NCBI RefSeq assembly: GCF_012396315.1 | Contig: NZ_JAAXPF010000004.1 | Coordinates: 124,001-188,000, forward strand | Direction of reading: 5' to 3' | Origin: Corynebacterium mucifaciens | GTDB lineage: Bacteria; Actinomycetota; Actinomycetes; Mycobacteriales; Mycobacteriaceae | DNA: 64,000 nt | Shown: one piece after another, positions 56,089 to 63,880 of the stretch | Position numbering within the stretch: position 1 is the first letter of the stretch | Layout of the letters: each line of letters begins with the position of its first letter | Program-made: the position numbers and the translations under genes | Notes under the pieces: model-generated | What the model was told of the DNA's origin: nothing | Seen by the model: only the letters and a program-made list of their open reading frames with translations | Databases searched by the model: none

Positions 56089-56880
56089 ATGGCTACGACG
56101 CAGGACAAGGCGGCCGCGAAGGCCGCCAAGAAGGAACAGCGCGCCGCGAAGCGCGCAAAGGGCAAGGCGACGCGCTCACAGCTCAAGCAGGCGTTTGACA
56201 TCCAGCGCAAGCGCGACAAGGCGCTGATTCCTATCATGCTCGCCTGCGTCCTCGGCGGCGGGCTGCTGTTCTTCCTCATCGGCCTGCTGTTCGGCGGCCA
56301 GTGGTTCATGCTCGTCCTCGGCCTGCTGCTCGGCGCGGTGCTGGCCATGTTTGTCTTCTCCCGCCGGCTGGAGAAGTCCATGTACGACGAGGTCGGCGAC
56401 ACCCCCGGCGCAGCCGGTTGGACGCTGGAGAACATGCGCAACACGATGGGCATCGTGTGGCTGACCAAGACCGGCGTGCAGGCAAACACCCACATGGACA
56501 CCGTCCACCGCGTGGTGGGCAACCCGGGCGTTGTGCTCGTCGGCGAAGGCAACCCGAACCGCCTCAAGCCGCTCATGGCCAAGGAGCACAAGCGCGTTGA
56601 ACGCCTGCTGGCCGGAGTGCCGGTCCACGAGGTGTACGCGGGCGATGGCGAGGGCCAGGTACGCACCAGGGATTTGCAGAAGCACCTGCTCAAGCTGCCG
56701 AAGAACTACCAGAAGAACGAGGTGTACAACCTCTCCGCCAAGCTCGACGCCATGGATTCCCGCGGCCGCGGCCCCCAGGCCGCTGGCTTGCCGGGCGGCC
56801 CCCTGCCCAAGCAGGCGCAAAACATGGCCGGCATGAACCGCAAGATGCGCCGCATGCAGGAGCGCAAGGGCGGCAAGTGA
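56089..56880 (+). CDS. DUF4191 membrane protein
   Basis: Actinobacterial protein of unknown function that usually follows lipA. Basic Ala/Lys-rich tail, two adjacent membrane segments (about 44-90), then a soluble domain with VGNPGVVLVGEGNPNRLKPLMAKEHKRVERLL and a basic C-terminus ending MNRKMRRMQERKGGK. TACAGT (56076-56081) ends 7 nt before ATG 56089, suggesting a leaderless mRNA. 263 aa. Confidence 0.87.
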   Translation: MATTQDKAAAKAAKKEQRAAKRAKGKATRSQLKQAFDIQRKRDKALIPIMLACVLGGGLLFFLIGLLFGGQWFMLVLGLLLGAVLAMFVFSRRLEKSMYDEVGDTPGAAGWTLENMRNTMGIVWLTKTGVQANTHMDTVHRVVGNPGVVLVGEGNPNRLKPLMAKEHKRVERLLAGVPVHEVYAGDGEGQVRTRDLQKHLLKLPKNYQKNEVYNLSAKLDAMDSRGRGPQAAGLPGGPLPKQAQNMAGMNRKMRRMQERKGGK

Positions 56881-56902
56881 CCGAGCCCAACCCGCGCATG
56901 AA

Positions 56903-56938
56903 CGCCGAAGCGAGCACCTGCCTCCGCTTCGGCGTTTT
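56903..56938 (+). terminator. Intrinsic terminator of the DUF4191 gene
   Basis: 10-bp perfect stem CGCCGAAGCG / CGCTTCGGCG (56903-56912 with 56925-56934), 12-nt loop, followed by TTTT. Confidence 0.85.
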
Positions 56939-56940
56939 AC

Positions 56941-57252
56941 TGTTGGCGGCCGGCCGCGTTCTGCGCGGCGTTGCTCATCGGCGTGGCTGGCGGGATCCTC
57001 GGGCGGGTGGCGAAGATACCGCGCACCACCGTCACCATCCCCGGCACCGTCATCTACGCCGCGGTGCACAACTTCGCAGTGGGCGACATCATTAACGCGC
57101 TGTCCCGCTTCACGGAGGTGTCGTTCGTCGTCTTGTTTATCGCCGGCGGCCTCTCGGTCGGGCGCATGCTCACCGACCCGAACTGGGCGTTCTCGCGCTA
57201 CATCGACTTCGGCCACCAGCTCGTCGGCGAAGAGCGCCCCATCAACAACTAG
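56941..57252 (+). pseudogene. Remnant of a ThrE/YjjB-like (DUF3815) exporter
   Basis: The open frame encodes about 100 residues resembling the C-terminal membrane domain of threonine/serine exporters: GVAGGILGRVAKIPRTTVTIPGTVI, then GDIINALSRF and IAGGLSVGRMLTDPNW. The usual MVPGV-type segment after PGxVI is missing and the N-terminal hydrolase-like domain plus first membrane helices are absent. Similarity begins right after the DUF4191 terminator without a good start (TTG 56971 is the only candidate). I infer a decayed gene; a short expressed protein cannot be excluded. Its stop shares CTAG with the RDD gene. Confidence 0.5.
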
Positions 57253-57725
57253 GTGCGGATCACGGTCGTGGTTGTGGCCCGGTCGTGCATGCCGCGACCG
57301 TCGGCGTCCACCAACGCGGCCGGCAGCACAAAGCCCGTGAGGATGGTGCGCACCGCCGCGCGCCAGAACCCCACGGGCGCTTCTTTGTCCACCCGCGCCA
57401 CACCCATCCCCAGCACCGCCATGCCAGGGGTGCGCGCAAACAGCCAGCCGCAGATGATGCCCAACACAATCCACAGCAGGTACGTGGCGGTGTACCTGTC
57501 GCCGAGCGCGTCAGTATTCTGCACGATCAACGACGCGGCGACCGCGCAAATGGCCCAGTCGATGAACACGCCGCCCATTCTGCGCATTACCGACGCCTGC
57601 GCGCCCGGCCCCTCCTTCGGCATGCCGAGAAACTCCCCCGGGTACTCCGGCATCGTGTCCTCGCCGGTGAATTGGTTCGGGATTTCCGGGCCGTTGCGCC
57701 AGTCATGTCGTCGATTAGCAGCCAT
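57249..57725 (-). CDS. RDD-family membrane protein
   Basis: Small membrane protein of unknown function. The RDD core begins MRRMGGVFIDWAICA, followed by a second segment YLLWIVLGIICGWLF, then GMAVLGMGVARVD and a final segment. A polar 45-residue N-terminal tail precedes it. ATG 57725; TACGCT (57739-57734) ends 8 nt upstream. 158 aa. Divergent from glnA; the same gene pair is common in corynebacteria. Confidence 0.85.
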   Translation of the reverse strand: MAANRRHDWRNGPEIPNQFTGEDTMPEYPGEFLGMPKEGPGAQASVMRRMGGVFIDWAICAVAASLIVQNTDALGDRYTATYLLWIVLGIICGWLFARTPGMAVLGMGVARVDKEAPVGFWRAAVRTILTGFVLPAALVDADGRGMHDRATTTTVIRT

Positions 57726-57800
57726 GCTTACGAAGCGTAGCGGTCTGCGCGCGTAGACTTGAAAACACTTGTGTCAGCCAACAGACGAGGAGTACCGCCC

Positions 57801-59237
57801 GTGGCCTTCGACAACATCGAAGACGTCAAGAAATTCATCGCCGACGAGGAGGTGGAATTCGTTGACGTGCGCTTCACCGACGTGCCCGGCATCGAGCACC
57901 ACTTCTCCATCCCGGCATCGATGTTTGACGAAAACGTGATGGAGGAGGGCCTCGCGTTCGACGGCTCCTCCATCCGCGGCTTCACCACCATCGAGGAATC
58001 CGACATGACGCTGATGCCGGACCTCGCAACCGCCAAGCTGGACCAATTCCGCGGCTCCAAGACCTTGAACGTGAAGTTCTTCGTCAACGACCCGTTCACC
58101 CACGAGCCGTTCTCCCGCGACCCGCGCAACGTGGCCAAGAAAGCGGAGGAATACCTGCGCTCTACCGGCATCGCGGATAGCTGCTCCATCGGCGCGGAGG
58201 CCGAGTTCTACCTGTTCGACTCCATCCGCTACGAGGTAGAGGGCCACTCCGCGTTCTACGAGATCGACGCGGCAGAAGGCTGGTGGAATCGGGGCAATGA
58301 GGTTGAGGCGGACGGCTCCCCCAACCTGGGTTACAAGAACCGCGTGAAGGGCGGTTACTTCCCCGTCCCGCCGCACGACAAGACCGTCGAGGTGCGCGAC
58401 GCAATGGTGCGCAACCTGGCAACCGCCGGCTTTGACATCGAGCGCTTCCACCGCGAGGTGGGCAACGGCGGCCAGCAGGAGATCAACTACCGCTTTAACA
58501 CCCTGCTGCACGCGGCCGACGACCTGCAGGACTTCAAGTACATCGTGAAGAACACCGCCACCCTGTACGACAAGACGGTGACCTTCATGCCCAAGCCGCT
58601 GGCCGGCGACAACGGCTCCGGCATGCACGCGCACCAGTCGTTGTGGAAGGACGGCGAGCCGCTGTTCTACGACGAGTCCGGCTACGGCGGCCTGTCCGAC
58701 ATCGCCCGCTGGTACATCGGCGGCCTGCTCGAGCACGCTGGCGCGGTCCTGGCCTTTACCAACCCGACGCTGAATTCCTACCACCGCCTCGTGCCCGGCT
58801 TTGAGGCGCCGATCAACCTGGTGTACTCCCAGCGCAACCGCTCCGCGGCCATCCGCATCCCGATCACCGGCGCGAACCCGAAGGCCAAGCGCATCGAGTT
58901 CCGCGCCCCGGATCCGTCCGGCAACCCGTACCTCGGTTTCGCGGCGATGCTCATGGCGGGCATCGACGGCATTAAGAACCGCATTGAGCCGCACGCCCCG
59001 GTGGACAAGGACCTCTACGAGCTGCCGCCGGAGGAGGCCAAGGACATCCCGCAGGCGCCGACCTCGCTGGAGGCTGCACTGCAGGCCTTGGAAGCGGACC
59101 ACGACTTCCTCACCGAGGGCGACGTGTTCACCGAGGACCTCATCGAGACCTACATCAAGCTGAAGTACGACAACGAGATCACACCGGTCCGCCTGCGCCC
59201 CACGCCGCAGGAGTTTGAGATGTACTTCGACTGCTAG
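57801..59237 (+). CDS. glnA: Glutamine synthetase GlnA (type I)
   Basis: ATP-dependent ammonium assimilation, dodecameric. EAEFYLFD, the metal ligands in [14 protein letters not shown] and [42 protein letters not shown], and the adenylylation loop [18 protein letters not shown] with its Tyr are present, so control by GlnE is expected. GTG start 57801 with GAGGAG upstream; TAGACT (57754-57759) could be the -10. No AmtR-like box was seen. 478 aa. Confidence 0.95.
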   Translation: MAFDNIEDVKKFIADEEVEFVDVRFTDVPGIEHHFSIPASMFDENVMEEGLAFDGSSIRGFTTIEESDMTLMPDLATAKLDQFRGSKTLNVKFFVNDPFTHEPFSRDPRNVAKKAEEYLRSTGIADSCSIGAEAEFYLFDSIRYEVEGHSAFYEIDAAEGWWNRGNEVEADGSPNLGYKNRVKGGYFPVPPHDKTVEVRDAMVRNLATAGFDIERFHREVGNGGQQEINYRFNTLLHAADDLQDFKYIVKNTATLYDKTVTFMPKPLAGDNGSGMHAHQSLWKDGEPLFYDESGYGGLSDIARWYIGGLLEHAGAVLAFTNPTLNSYHRLVPGFEAPINLVYSQRNRSAAIRIPITGANPKAKRIEFRAPDPSGNPYLGFAAMLMAGIDGIKNRIEPHAPVDKDLYELPPEEAKDIPQAPTSLEAALQALEADHDFLTEGDVFTEDLIETYIKLKYDNEITPVRLRPTPQEFEMYFDC

Positions 59238-59238
59238 G

Positions 59239-59278
59239 TTTGCATAGCCTGACCTGCAGTAAGGCAAGCCGAACTTGC
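59239..59278. promoter_or_regulatory. Two tandem DtxR-like iron boxes
   Basis: 59239-59257 and 59260-59278 match the 19-bp DtxR consensus TTAGGTTAGCCTAACCTAA at 13 and 12 positions, with AGCC cores intact, and their centres are 21 bp (two helical turns) apart. They are centred about 67 and 46 bp upstream of the predicted start of the VIT gene, a layout compatible with activation by iron-loaded DtxR. The second also overlaps a 7-bp inverted repeat (59263-59269 with 59277-59283). Confidence 0.5.
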
Positions 59279-59314
59279 TTGCCGCGCCCGTCACGGCCCG
59301 CCAAGATGGGCCTT

Positions 59315-59881
59315 ATGACCGAGATGAAGGTGGCCGGGGCGGAGCTCGGCGTCGATAGGCAAGAGCCCGGAACCGGTGAACAGCTGAACCGCCTGCGTGC
59401 CGCGGTGTTGGGCGCGAACGACGGCATTGTCTCTACCGCCGCCGTAGTGGTGGGCGTTGCGGGCGCGACGTCGGACCAGACGACGATCGCGATGTCGGGC
59501 CTCGCGGCCGTAATTGGCGGTGCGGTCTCGATGGCGCTCGGCGAGTATGTGTCCGTGTCCTCGCAGCGCGACTCCGAGCGCGCCATGGGGATGTCCGAGG
59601 AAGCGCAGGTCAACCCGTGGTCCGCGGGGATTGCGTCCTTCTTGTCGTTTTTGCTGGGCGCGTGCCTGCCCTTTGCGACGGCGCTGCTTGCCCCCGTTTC
59701 ATGGCGAATCGCCGCCATTTTCGGGGTGACGCTTCTTGCGCTGGCGCTGACGGGGGCGCTTTCCGCCAAACTGGGCGGGGCGCCGATTGCGCGGTCTGTG
59801 GCCCGCATCGTGGTGGGTGGATCGCTGGCGCTCGTGGCGACATTCGCCATCGGCTCGCTGTTCGGCGCGAACGTGGGCTAG
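59315..59881 (+). CDS. VIT/CCC1-family iron or manganese transporter
   Basis: Membrane transporter removing or storing Fe(II)/Mn(II). RLRAAVLGANDGIVSTAAVVVGVAGA and SMALGEYVSVSSQRDSERA are the VIT1 signatures; about five membrane segments; the short 188-aa bacterial form lacks a large cytoplasmic metal-binding insert. Start ATG 59315 preferred; CAAGAT, a poor -10, ends 7 nt upstream. ATG 59306 is the alternative. DtxR-like boxes precede it. Confidence 0.87.
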   Translation: MTEMKVAGAELGVDRQEPGTGEQLNRLRAAVLGANDGIVSTAAVVVGVAGATSDQTTIAMSGLAAVIGGAVSMALGEYVSVSSQRDSERAMGMSEEAQVNPWSAGIASFLSFLLGACLPFATALLAPVSWRIAAIFGVTLLALALTGALSAKLGGAPIARSVARIVVGGSLALVATFAIGSLFGANVG

Positions 59882-59969
59882 GCGCAGCCGTACCGCGCCC
59901 GGCGCTTAGGCAGGCGTTGCCGGTGGGCCGGACGAGCACCGTCAGGCCATAGGGATTACCATGCCCTGA

Positions 59970-60932
59970 GTGACTGACAAGTTCCGGCAACTCCCACCGC
60001 CCGGCCCCGCGTGGGGTGGCAGCCTCATGGGCACATCCATCGTTTCGCGCTTGCTGGTGGAGATGGAGCTGCACTTCGCGGCCGCGTTCTTTGCCGCCAT
60101 CGCATGCTTCATCATGGTCGTGCTCGTGTTCGGGTTCGCGCGCTACCGCCACCCCAGCTTCGGGCGCACCACGATGGCGGAGTGGTCCATGTTCTTCATC
60201 GGCATCCTCGCGCTCGGCGCCGCGCTCTCCGGGCTCACCGACGAGGGCGTCTACCGCCTCATCGGCTTCTGGATCGGCGCGCCCACCACGGCCATCACCT
60301 GGGGCATCCAGCTCTCCCGCTTCGACGGCGACCCGAGGTTCACCTGGGGCCTGCCACTCGTCGGCCCGATGATCTCCGCATCTGTCGCCGGGTGGCTGGC
60401 CCGCGACTACGGCCAGCTGTACCACGTGCTGGGCACGGTGTTTTTCCTCATGTCCTTGCTTACCGCGGTGCCGACCTTCATCCGCGTGTACTGGGCCGCG
60501 TGGCACGGCAAGGTCGACCTGTCCGGGCCGCTGTCCGCCACCGCGTGGGTGCCGCTCGGCGTCATCGGGCAATCCACCACGGCGATGCAGATCCTCTACC
60601 CCGGCCCGTTCTCCATCTACTACGGGCGCGTCGCGCTGCTATTTGCCATCCCGCTTGGCCTCTACGCCATGGCGAAGTTCTACCCGAATGTGGCGCGCTG
60701 GGTGGACTACTCCCCCGCGTGGTGGTCGTGCACGTTCCCGCCGGGAACCGTGAGCATGGGCGGCCACCAGATGGCGCTGGTCAGCGGGCAGCACTGGCTC
60801 GACGTCGTCGCCCTGACCGTGCCGCTACTCCTGCTCGTGCACTGGTCGCTATGCTCCGCCCGCTTCCTCAGCTGGGTGTTTGAGGGCCGCCGGGAACAAG
60901 CCCGCAACCAGTCACTGCCCTCGGCCCGTTAA
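59970..60932 (+). CDS. TDT/SLAC1-family transporter
   Basis: Membrane protein of the tellurite-resistance/dicarboxylate transporter family, with about ten segments. GPAWGGSLMGTSIVSRL at the start and YSPAWWSCTFPPGTVSMG near the end are family signatures. Substrate (malate, sulfite, tellurite or other) cannot be told. TACCAT (59957-59962) ends 7 nt before the GTG start, so leaderless. 320 aa. Confidence 0.85.
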   Translation: MTDKFRQLPPPGPAWGGSLMGTSIVSRLLVEMELHFAAAFFAAIACFIMVVLVFGFARYRHPSFGRTTMAEWSMFFIGILALGAALSGLTDEGVYRLIGFWIGAPTTAITWGIQLSRFDGDPRFTWGLPLVGPMISASVAGWLARDYGQLYHVLGTVFFLMSLLTAVPTFIRVYWAAWHGKVDLSGPLSATAWVPLGVIGQSTTAMQILYPGPFSIYYGRVALLFAIPLGLYAMAKFYPNVARWVDYSPAWWSCTFPPGTVSMGGHQMALVSGQHWLDVVALTVPLLLLVHWSLCSARFLSWVFEGRREQARNQSLPSAR

Positions 60933-60949
60933 GACGGCACACCCGCGGG

Positions 60950-61507
60950 TTACCGGGCCAGGTTGAGGTCCACCTCCACGCCGCCGGCCTGACCGCGGGA
61001 GGTGAACTGCCACACCGCGGGCGTAGGCAATCCCCACGGGCGCGGCCATGCCCCGGGGTCAGGGATCGGCGCGCAGGCGTCCACCACGGGGTTGTCACGC
61101 CAGTCCGCCAGCCACAGCGCACCGAACTCGGACACATCCGCCAGCAGCATGTGTTTCCTCCAGTACCAGGCATTCGTATACACGCCGGCGACCTGCGCGC
61201 CTGCGGAGGTGAAGGCGTGGTGGGCGGAACGGACGTCGTGAAGCGAAAGCCCCGCCGGGCTTTCCACGTCGAGCCACACGGGCACGCGGCGTTCCCCAAG
61301 GACCTCGAGCGCAGCGCCGACCTGCGCGTCGATGGACGTGCCCTCGGACGGCGCGCGCAGAAAGTGGTACGCCGCCGTTACGTGCGGCGCAAACGACGCG
61401 AAGCATTCGTCCTGGTAGGTGCCGTCGGTGGTGCGGGCCACCACGAAATCGAAGGCGGAGACGTCCAGGCCGGCTTGGTGCTCCGAGACGTCGACACCGA
61501 GCTTCAC
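60950..61507 (-). CDS. GH25 lysozyme-like protein without signal peptide
   Basis: TIM-barrel muramidase-like protein. KLGVDVSEHQ at the N-terminus holds the first GH25 Asp/Glu, VPVWLDVESPAG holds a DxE-type pair, and AGVYTNAWYWRK and GVEVDLNLAR match the rest of the barrel. 185 aa, with no export signal at the GTG start (61507), which overlaps the Nudix stop (GTGA). Either it is cytoplasmic, or it is exported by another route; catalysis is inferred only. Confidence 0.7.
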   Translation of the reverse strand: MKLGVDVSEHQAGLDVSAFDFVVARTTDGTYQDECFASFAPHVTAAYHFLRAPSEGTSIDAQVGAALEVLGERRVPVWLDVESPAGLSLHDVRSAHHAFTSAGAQVAGVYTNAWYWRKHMLLADVSEFGALWLADWRDNPVVDACAPIPDPGAWPRPWGLPTPAVWQFTSRGQAGGVEVDLNLAR

Positions 61508-62028
61508 CGCTTGGACAACCCCATGCGCGGCGCGAAGCTGCCCGGGTGCCGGCGCTGCGCGGCTGCGTCGCCGATGGCGAGGCGCCACTTCGGATCCGTC
61601 ACGGGCATCTGGGAGATCGGGAACCACCCCGCCTCAGTGTTTTCGTCGTCGCCGACGACCGGCTCCACGGACGGGTCGAGCGGCTCGCAGCGGATCTGCA
61701 CCGTCATGTAGCTGGCCTGATCCCCGTTGGAGTGGGTGACAGGCCCGTGAGACCCCACTCCCACAATCGCGGCGGCGGTGACCTTCACGCCGGTCTCCTC
61801 CAGCACCTCACGCACGGCGGCGACGTGCGGCTCCTCCCCTGGGTCAACGATCCCCGTTACCGGGGTCCACTGCCCGTTGTCGGCGCGGCGCACAAGGAGC
61901 ACGTCCGGCACCGCCCACTGCGAATCCACCGTGGAATCGCGCAGCACCACCGCACACACGGATGGCACCCACATCAGGTCGGTGCCAATTTTCTTGCGGG
62001 TCTCCACGATGAACTCCGGGATAGGCAT
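61504..62028 (-). CDS. Nudix hydrolase
   Basis: Hydrolyses a nucleoside diphosphate-linked substrate. A complete Nudix box GIVDPGEEPHVAAVREVLEETGV fits Gx5Ex7REUxEExGU; GQWTPVTG precedes it. Substrate unknown. 174 aa. TACACT (62041-62036) ends 7 nt before ATG 62028, so leaderless. It is coupled to the GH25-like gene by a GTGA overlap. Confidence 0.9.
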   Translation of the reverse strand: MPIPEFIVETRKKIGTDLMWVPSVCAVVLRDSTVDSQWAVPDVLLVRRADNGQWTPVTGIVDPGEEPHVAAVREVLEETGVKVTAAAIVGVGSHGPVTHSNGDQASYMTVQIRCEPLDPSVEPVVGDDENTEAGWFPISQMPVTDPKWRLAIGDAAAQRRHPGSFAPRMGLSKR

Positions 62029-62035
62029 AGGCGCA

Positions 62036-62045
62036 AGTGTACAAT
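62036..62045. promoter_or_regulatory. Back-to-back -10 elements for the Nudix gene and its divergent neighbour
   Basis: TACAAT (62040-62045, plus) lies 10 nt before ATG 62056 and TACACT (62041-62036, minus) 7 nt before the Nudix ATG. Both use the TA step at 62040-62041, as in the pknL region. Confidence 0.5.
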
Positions 62046-62055
62046 CCCCAGAACT

Positions 62056-62823
62056 ATGAGCACCGCCGTCACCGAGCCCGAGCCGTCCCCGCAGCCCTGG
62101 CTGAAGCGCATCCCCGCTCCCCTGTTCACCGTGGTGTACGGCGCGCTGGTGATCCTCGTCGTCTTCGGCGCGGCGATGGCGGCGGGCTATACCGCCGATA
62201 CCGCAGACACCGCAGGCGCAGAAGCTGTGGCGGAGAGTGAGCGGCTGCCGCAGCCGGAGCGGCCGTTCAACCCGCCGCCCGCAAACCCGGACAACGTGGC
62301 AGCGAGCATCCGGTCCCACCTCATTACCGACGTCCGCGTGGGCAAGACCGACTCGGGTGCCATGATGCGCGGCGACATTGTCAACGGCGCGCTCGACGAC
62401 ACCACCGAGATCGCCGGCCACCTGTCGCGGCTGTTGGAGCAGAACTGCCTGGATACGGTGACGTTGACGTCGAAAAGCGGCATGCGGTTCAACTTCTGGG
62501 GCTTCTGCTTCTCGACGCTCCCTCCGGCCACCATCGCCCAGCTCATGGACTTCGGCGTGGACGAGGGGGCCGACTCCGTGTCATTTGCCGTCTATCCCGT
62601 TCAGGGCAACTTCCACACGATCACCTTGAACTGGATGGACGTCGGCGACACCGACGACGCCGACGAGCTGATCGAGCAGTGGCAAGAGGTGGAGCGGCCC
62701 GATGAAATCGACCGCATTACGTTCAACGGCTACACCGACGACGAGGTCGTCGTGATGGACAACGACAAGAAAACCGGCGAGGCCATCAAGCGCTGGCCGC
62801 GGTTCACCAACGCTGAGGAATGA
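62056..62823 (+). CDS. Membrane-anchored protein of unknown function
   Basis: I do not recognise it. One membrane segment (about 20-45) follows a short Pro-rich tail, then a linker rich in Ala/Asp/Pro and an outside domain of about 180 residues with two cysteines (NCLDTV and GFCFST) that could pair, plus an acidic C-terminal half. 255 aa. It is divergent from the Nudix gene and overlaps the end of the convergent protease gene by 20 bp. Confidence 0.7.
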   Translation: MSTAVTEPEPSPQPWLKRIPAPLFTVVYGALVILVVFGAAMAAGYTADTADTAGAEAVAESERLPQPERPFNPPPANPDNVAASIRSHLITDVRVGKTDSGAMMRGDIVNGALDDTTEIAGHLSRLLEQNCLDTVTLTSKSGMRFNFWGFCFSTLPPATIAQLMDFGVDEGADSVSFAVYPVQGNFHTITLNWMDVGDTDDADELIEQWQEVERPDEIDRITFNGYTDDEVVVMDNDKKTGEAIKRWPRFTNAEE

Positions 62824-63808
62824 GTTCCGCATCGGGCACGGCATGGCGGATGGCGGCCATGACCTGCCCGGCGTTGGAGTAGCTCATCAAGTGGGGGCTG
62901 TCCATGCCTTCGCGGCACTCCTCCGACGAGCGGCCGGCCTCCGTGCCTGAGACGACGCCGATGATGGTGGCGCGGCCGTTAACGTCGGCGAACACCGGCC
63001 CGCCGGAGTCGCCCGACGCGGCGCATACGGCGGCGATGTCGCCGAACGTCTCGTCCTCCACGCCGGGTTCTACATTGACGATCTGCACGCGTTCGGTGGC
63101 CTCGAAGGCACCGCACGTGTAGCCGGTTGTGGCACCGGTTTTGCACACCCGTTCAACGGGACCGAGGTTGTCACCGATGCCGGTGGGTATCGGCGCACCG
63201 ACAAGGTCCATGTAGCGCTGCGTGTCCGTGATCTCGATGATGCCCACGTCCGCACCTTTCGTCTCCGGGGTCTGCCTGCTGTACAGGCCGGAGAAGATGA
63301 AGCGGCCGACTTCCGAGGCGTAATCAAAAGCCGTGGACGCGTTCGTGGGCCAGACCAAGTCCCCCTCGTGGCCGCAGTGGCCGGCCGTCACCGCGTACGC
63401 GCGGCCATCCTGGCCGGTGAACGAGAACGCGACAGTGCACGACTGGGCCGTGAACTGCTCGCCGGGTGCCGGGTAGTGGTCCGTGACCTGAATCTTCGTG
63501 CCCGGCGCCCACGGCGCGAACGCCGGTACGAGAACGTTCGAGGCAGCGGGGTCCTCGGGGACGGGAGCGACCTCACTCGGTGTTTGCACCTCGGAGAGCG
63601 CCTGGCGTTCCTCCACCATGGCGGTGGGCACCTTGGATGCATTCAGGCCCAGCCACACCACCATGCCCACCAGCATCGCCGTCGCCACGATGATGGTGAT
63701 CCACCCGCCGGTGCGCAGCCCCGTGTGCCGCGCGCGGACGGTGGACCCCGACCGCCGCTGCCCCGTCATGGGCGGGAACTGCCCGGGGTGGTTACTCGGG
63801 CTGGTCAA
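62804..63808 (-). CDS. Membrane-anchored trypsin-like serine protease
   Basis: S1-type protease with a single N-terminal membrane segment (about 36-55) and an outside catalytic domain. The triad is visible: His in VTAGHCGHEG, Asp in GADVGIIEI and Ser in ASGDSGGPVF. Cysteines near each motif suggest disulfides. No PDZ domain. The start is uncertain: TTG 63808 (GAGGG upstream, overlapping the stop of a tiny ORF) or ATG 63769. 334 aa from TTG. The substrate is unknown; its convergent neighbour is also anchored outside. Confidence 0.82.
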   Translation of the reverse strand: MTSPSNHPGQFPPMTGQRRSGSTVRARHTGLRTGGWITIIVATAMLVGMVVWLGLNASKVPTAMVEERQALSEVQTPSEVAPVPEDPAASNVLVPAFAPWAPGTKIQVTDHYPAPGEQFTAQSCTVAFSFTGQDGRAYAVTAGHCGHEGDLVWPTNASTAFDYASEVGRFIFSGLYSRQTPETKGADVGIIEITDTQRYMDLVGAPIPTGIGDNLGPVERVCKTGATTGYTCGAFEATERVQIVNVEPGVEDETFGDIAAVCAASGDSGGPVFADVNGRATIIGVVSGTEAGRSSEECREGMDSPHLMSYSNAGQVMAAIRHAVPDAELIPQRW

Positions 63809-63870
63809 CCGCCGCGCCCTCGTCGGCGGCGTTGCCGTCCTCGTGGGCCCGCAAACTGCACCTGCGCCAT
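63805..63870 (-). CDS. Tiny ORF with a strong ribosome site, possibly frameshifted
   Basis: ATG 63870 has AAGGAGG at ideal spacing. The frame gives 21 residues, MAQVQFAG and then an Arg/Gly run, and ends TTGA on the protease start. With one base fewer near 63848 the frame would instead continue AHEDGNAADEGAAVDQPE to a stop at about 63792, a more protein-like acidic tail. It may be a coupling leader, a real 24-residue protein with a sequencing error, or noise. Confidence 0.35.
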   Translation of the reverse strand: MAQVQFAGPRGRQRRRRGRGG

Positions 63871-63880
63871 GGCGTCCTCC

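Noticed and set aside
57726..57800. AmtR nitrogen-control box before glnA
   Set aside because: No ATCTATAG-type half sites in the short divergent region.
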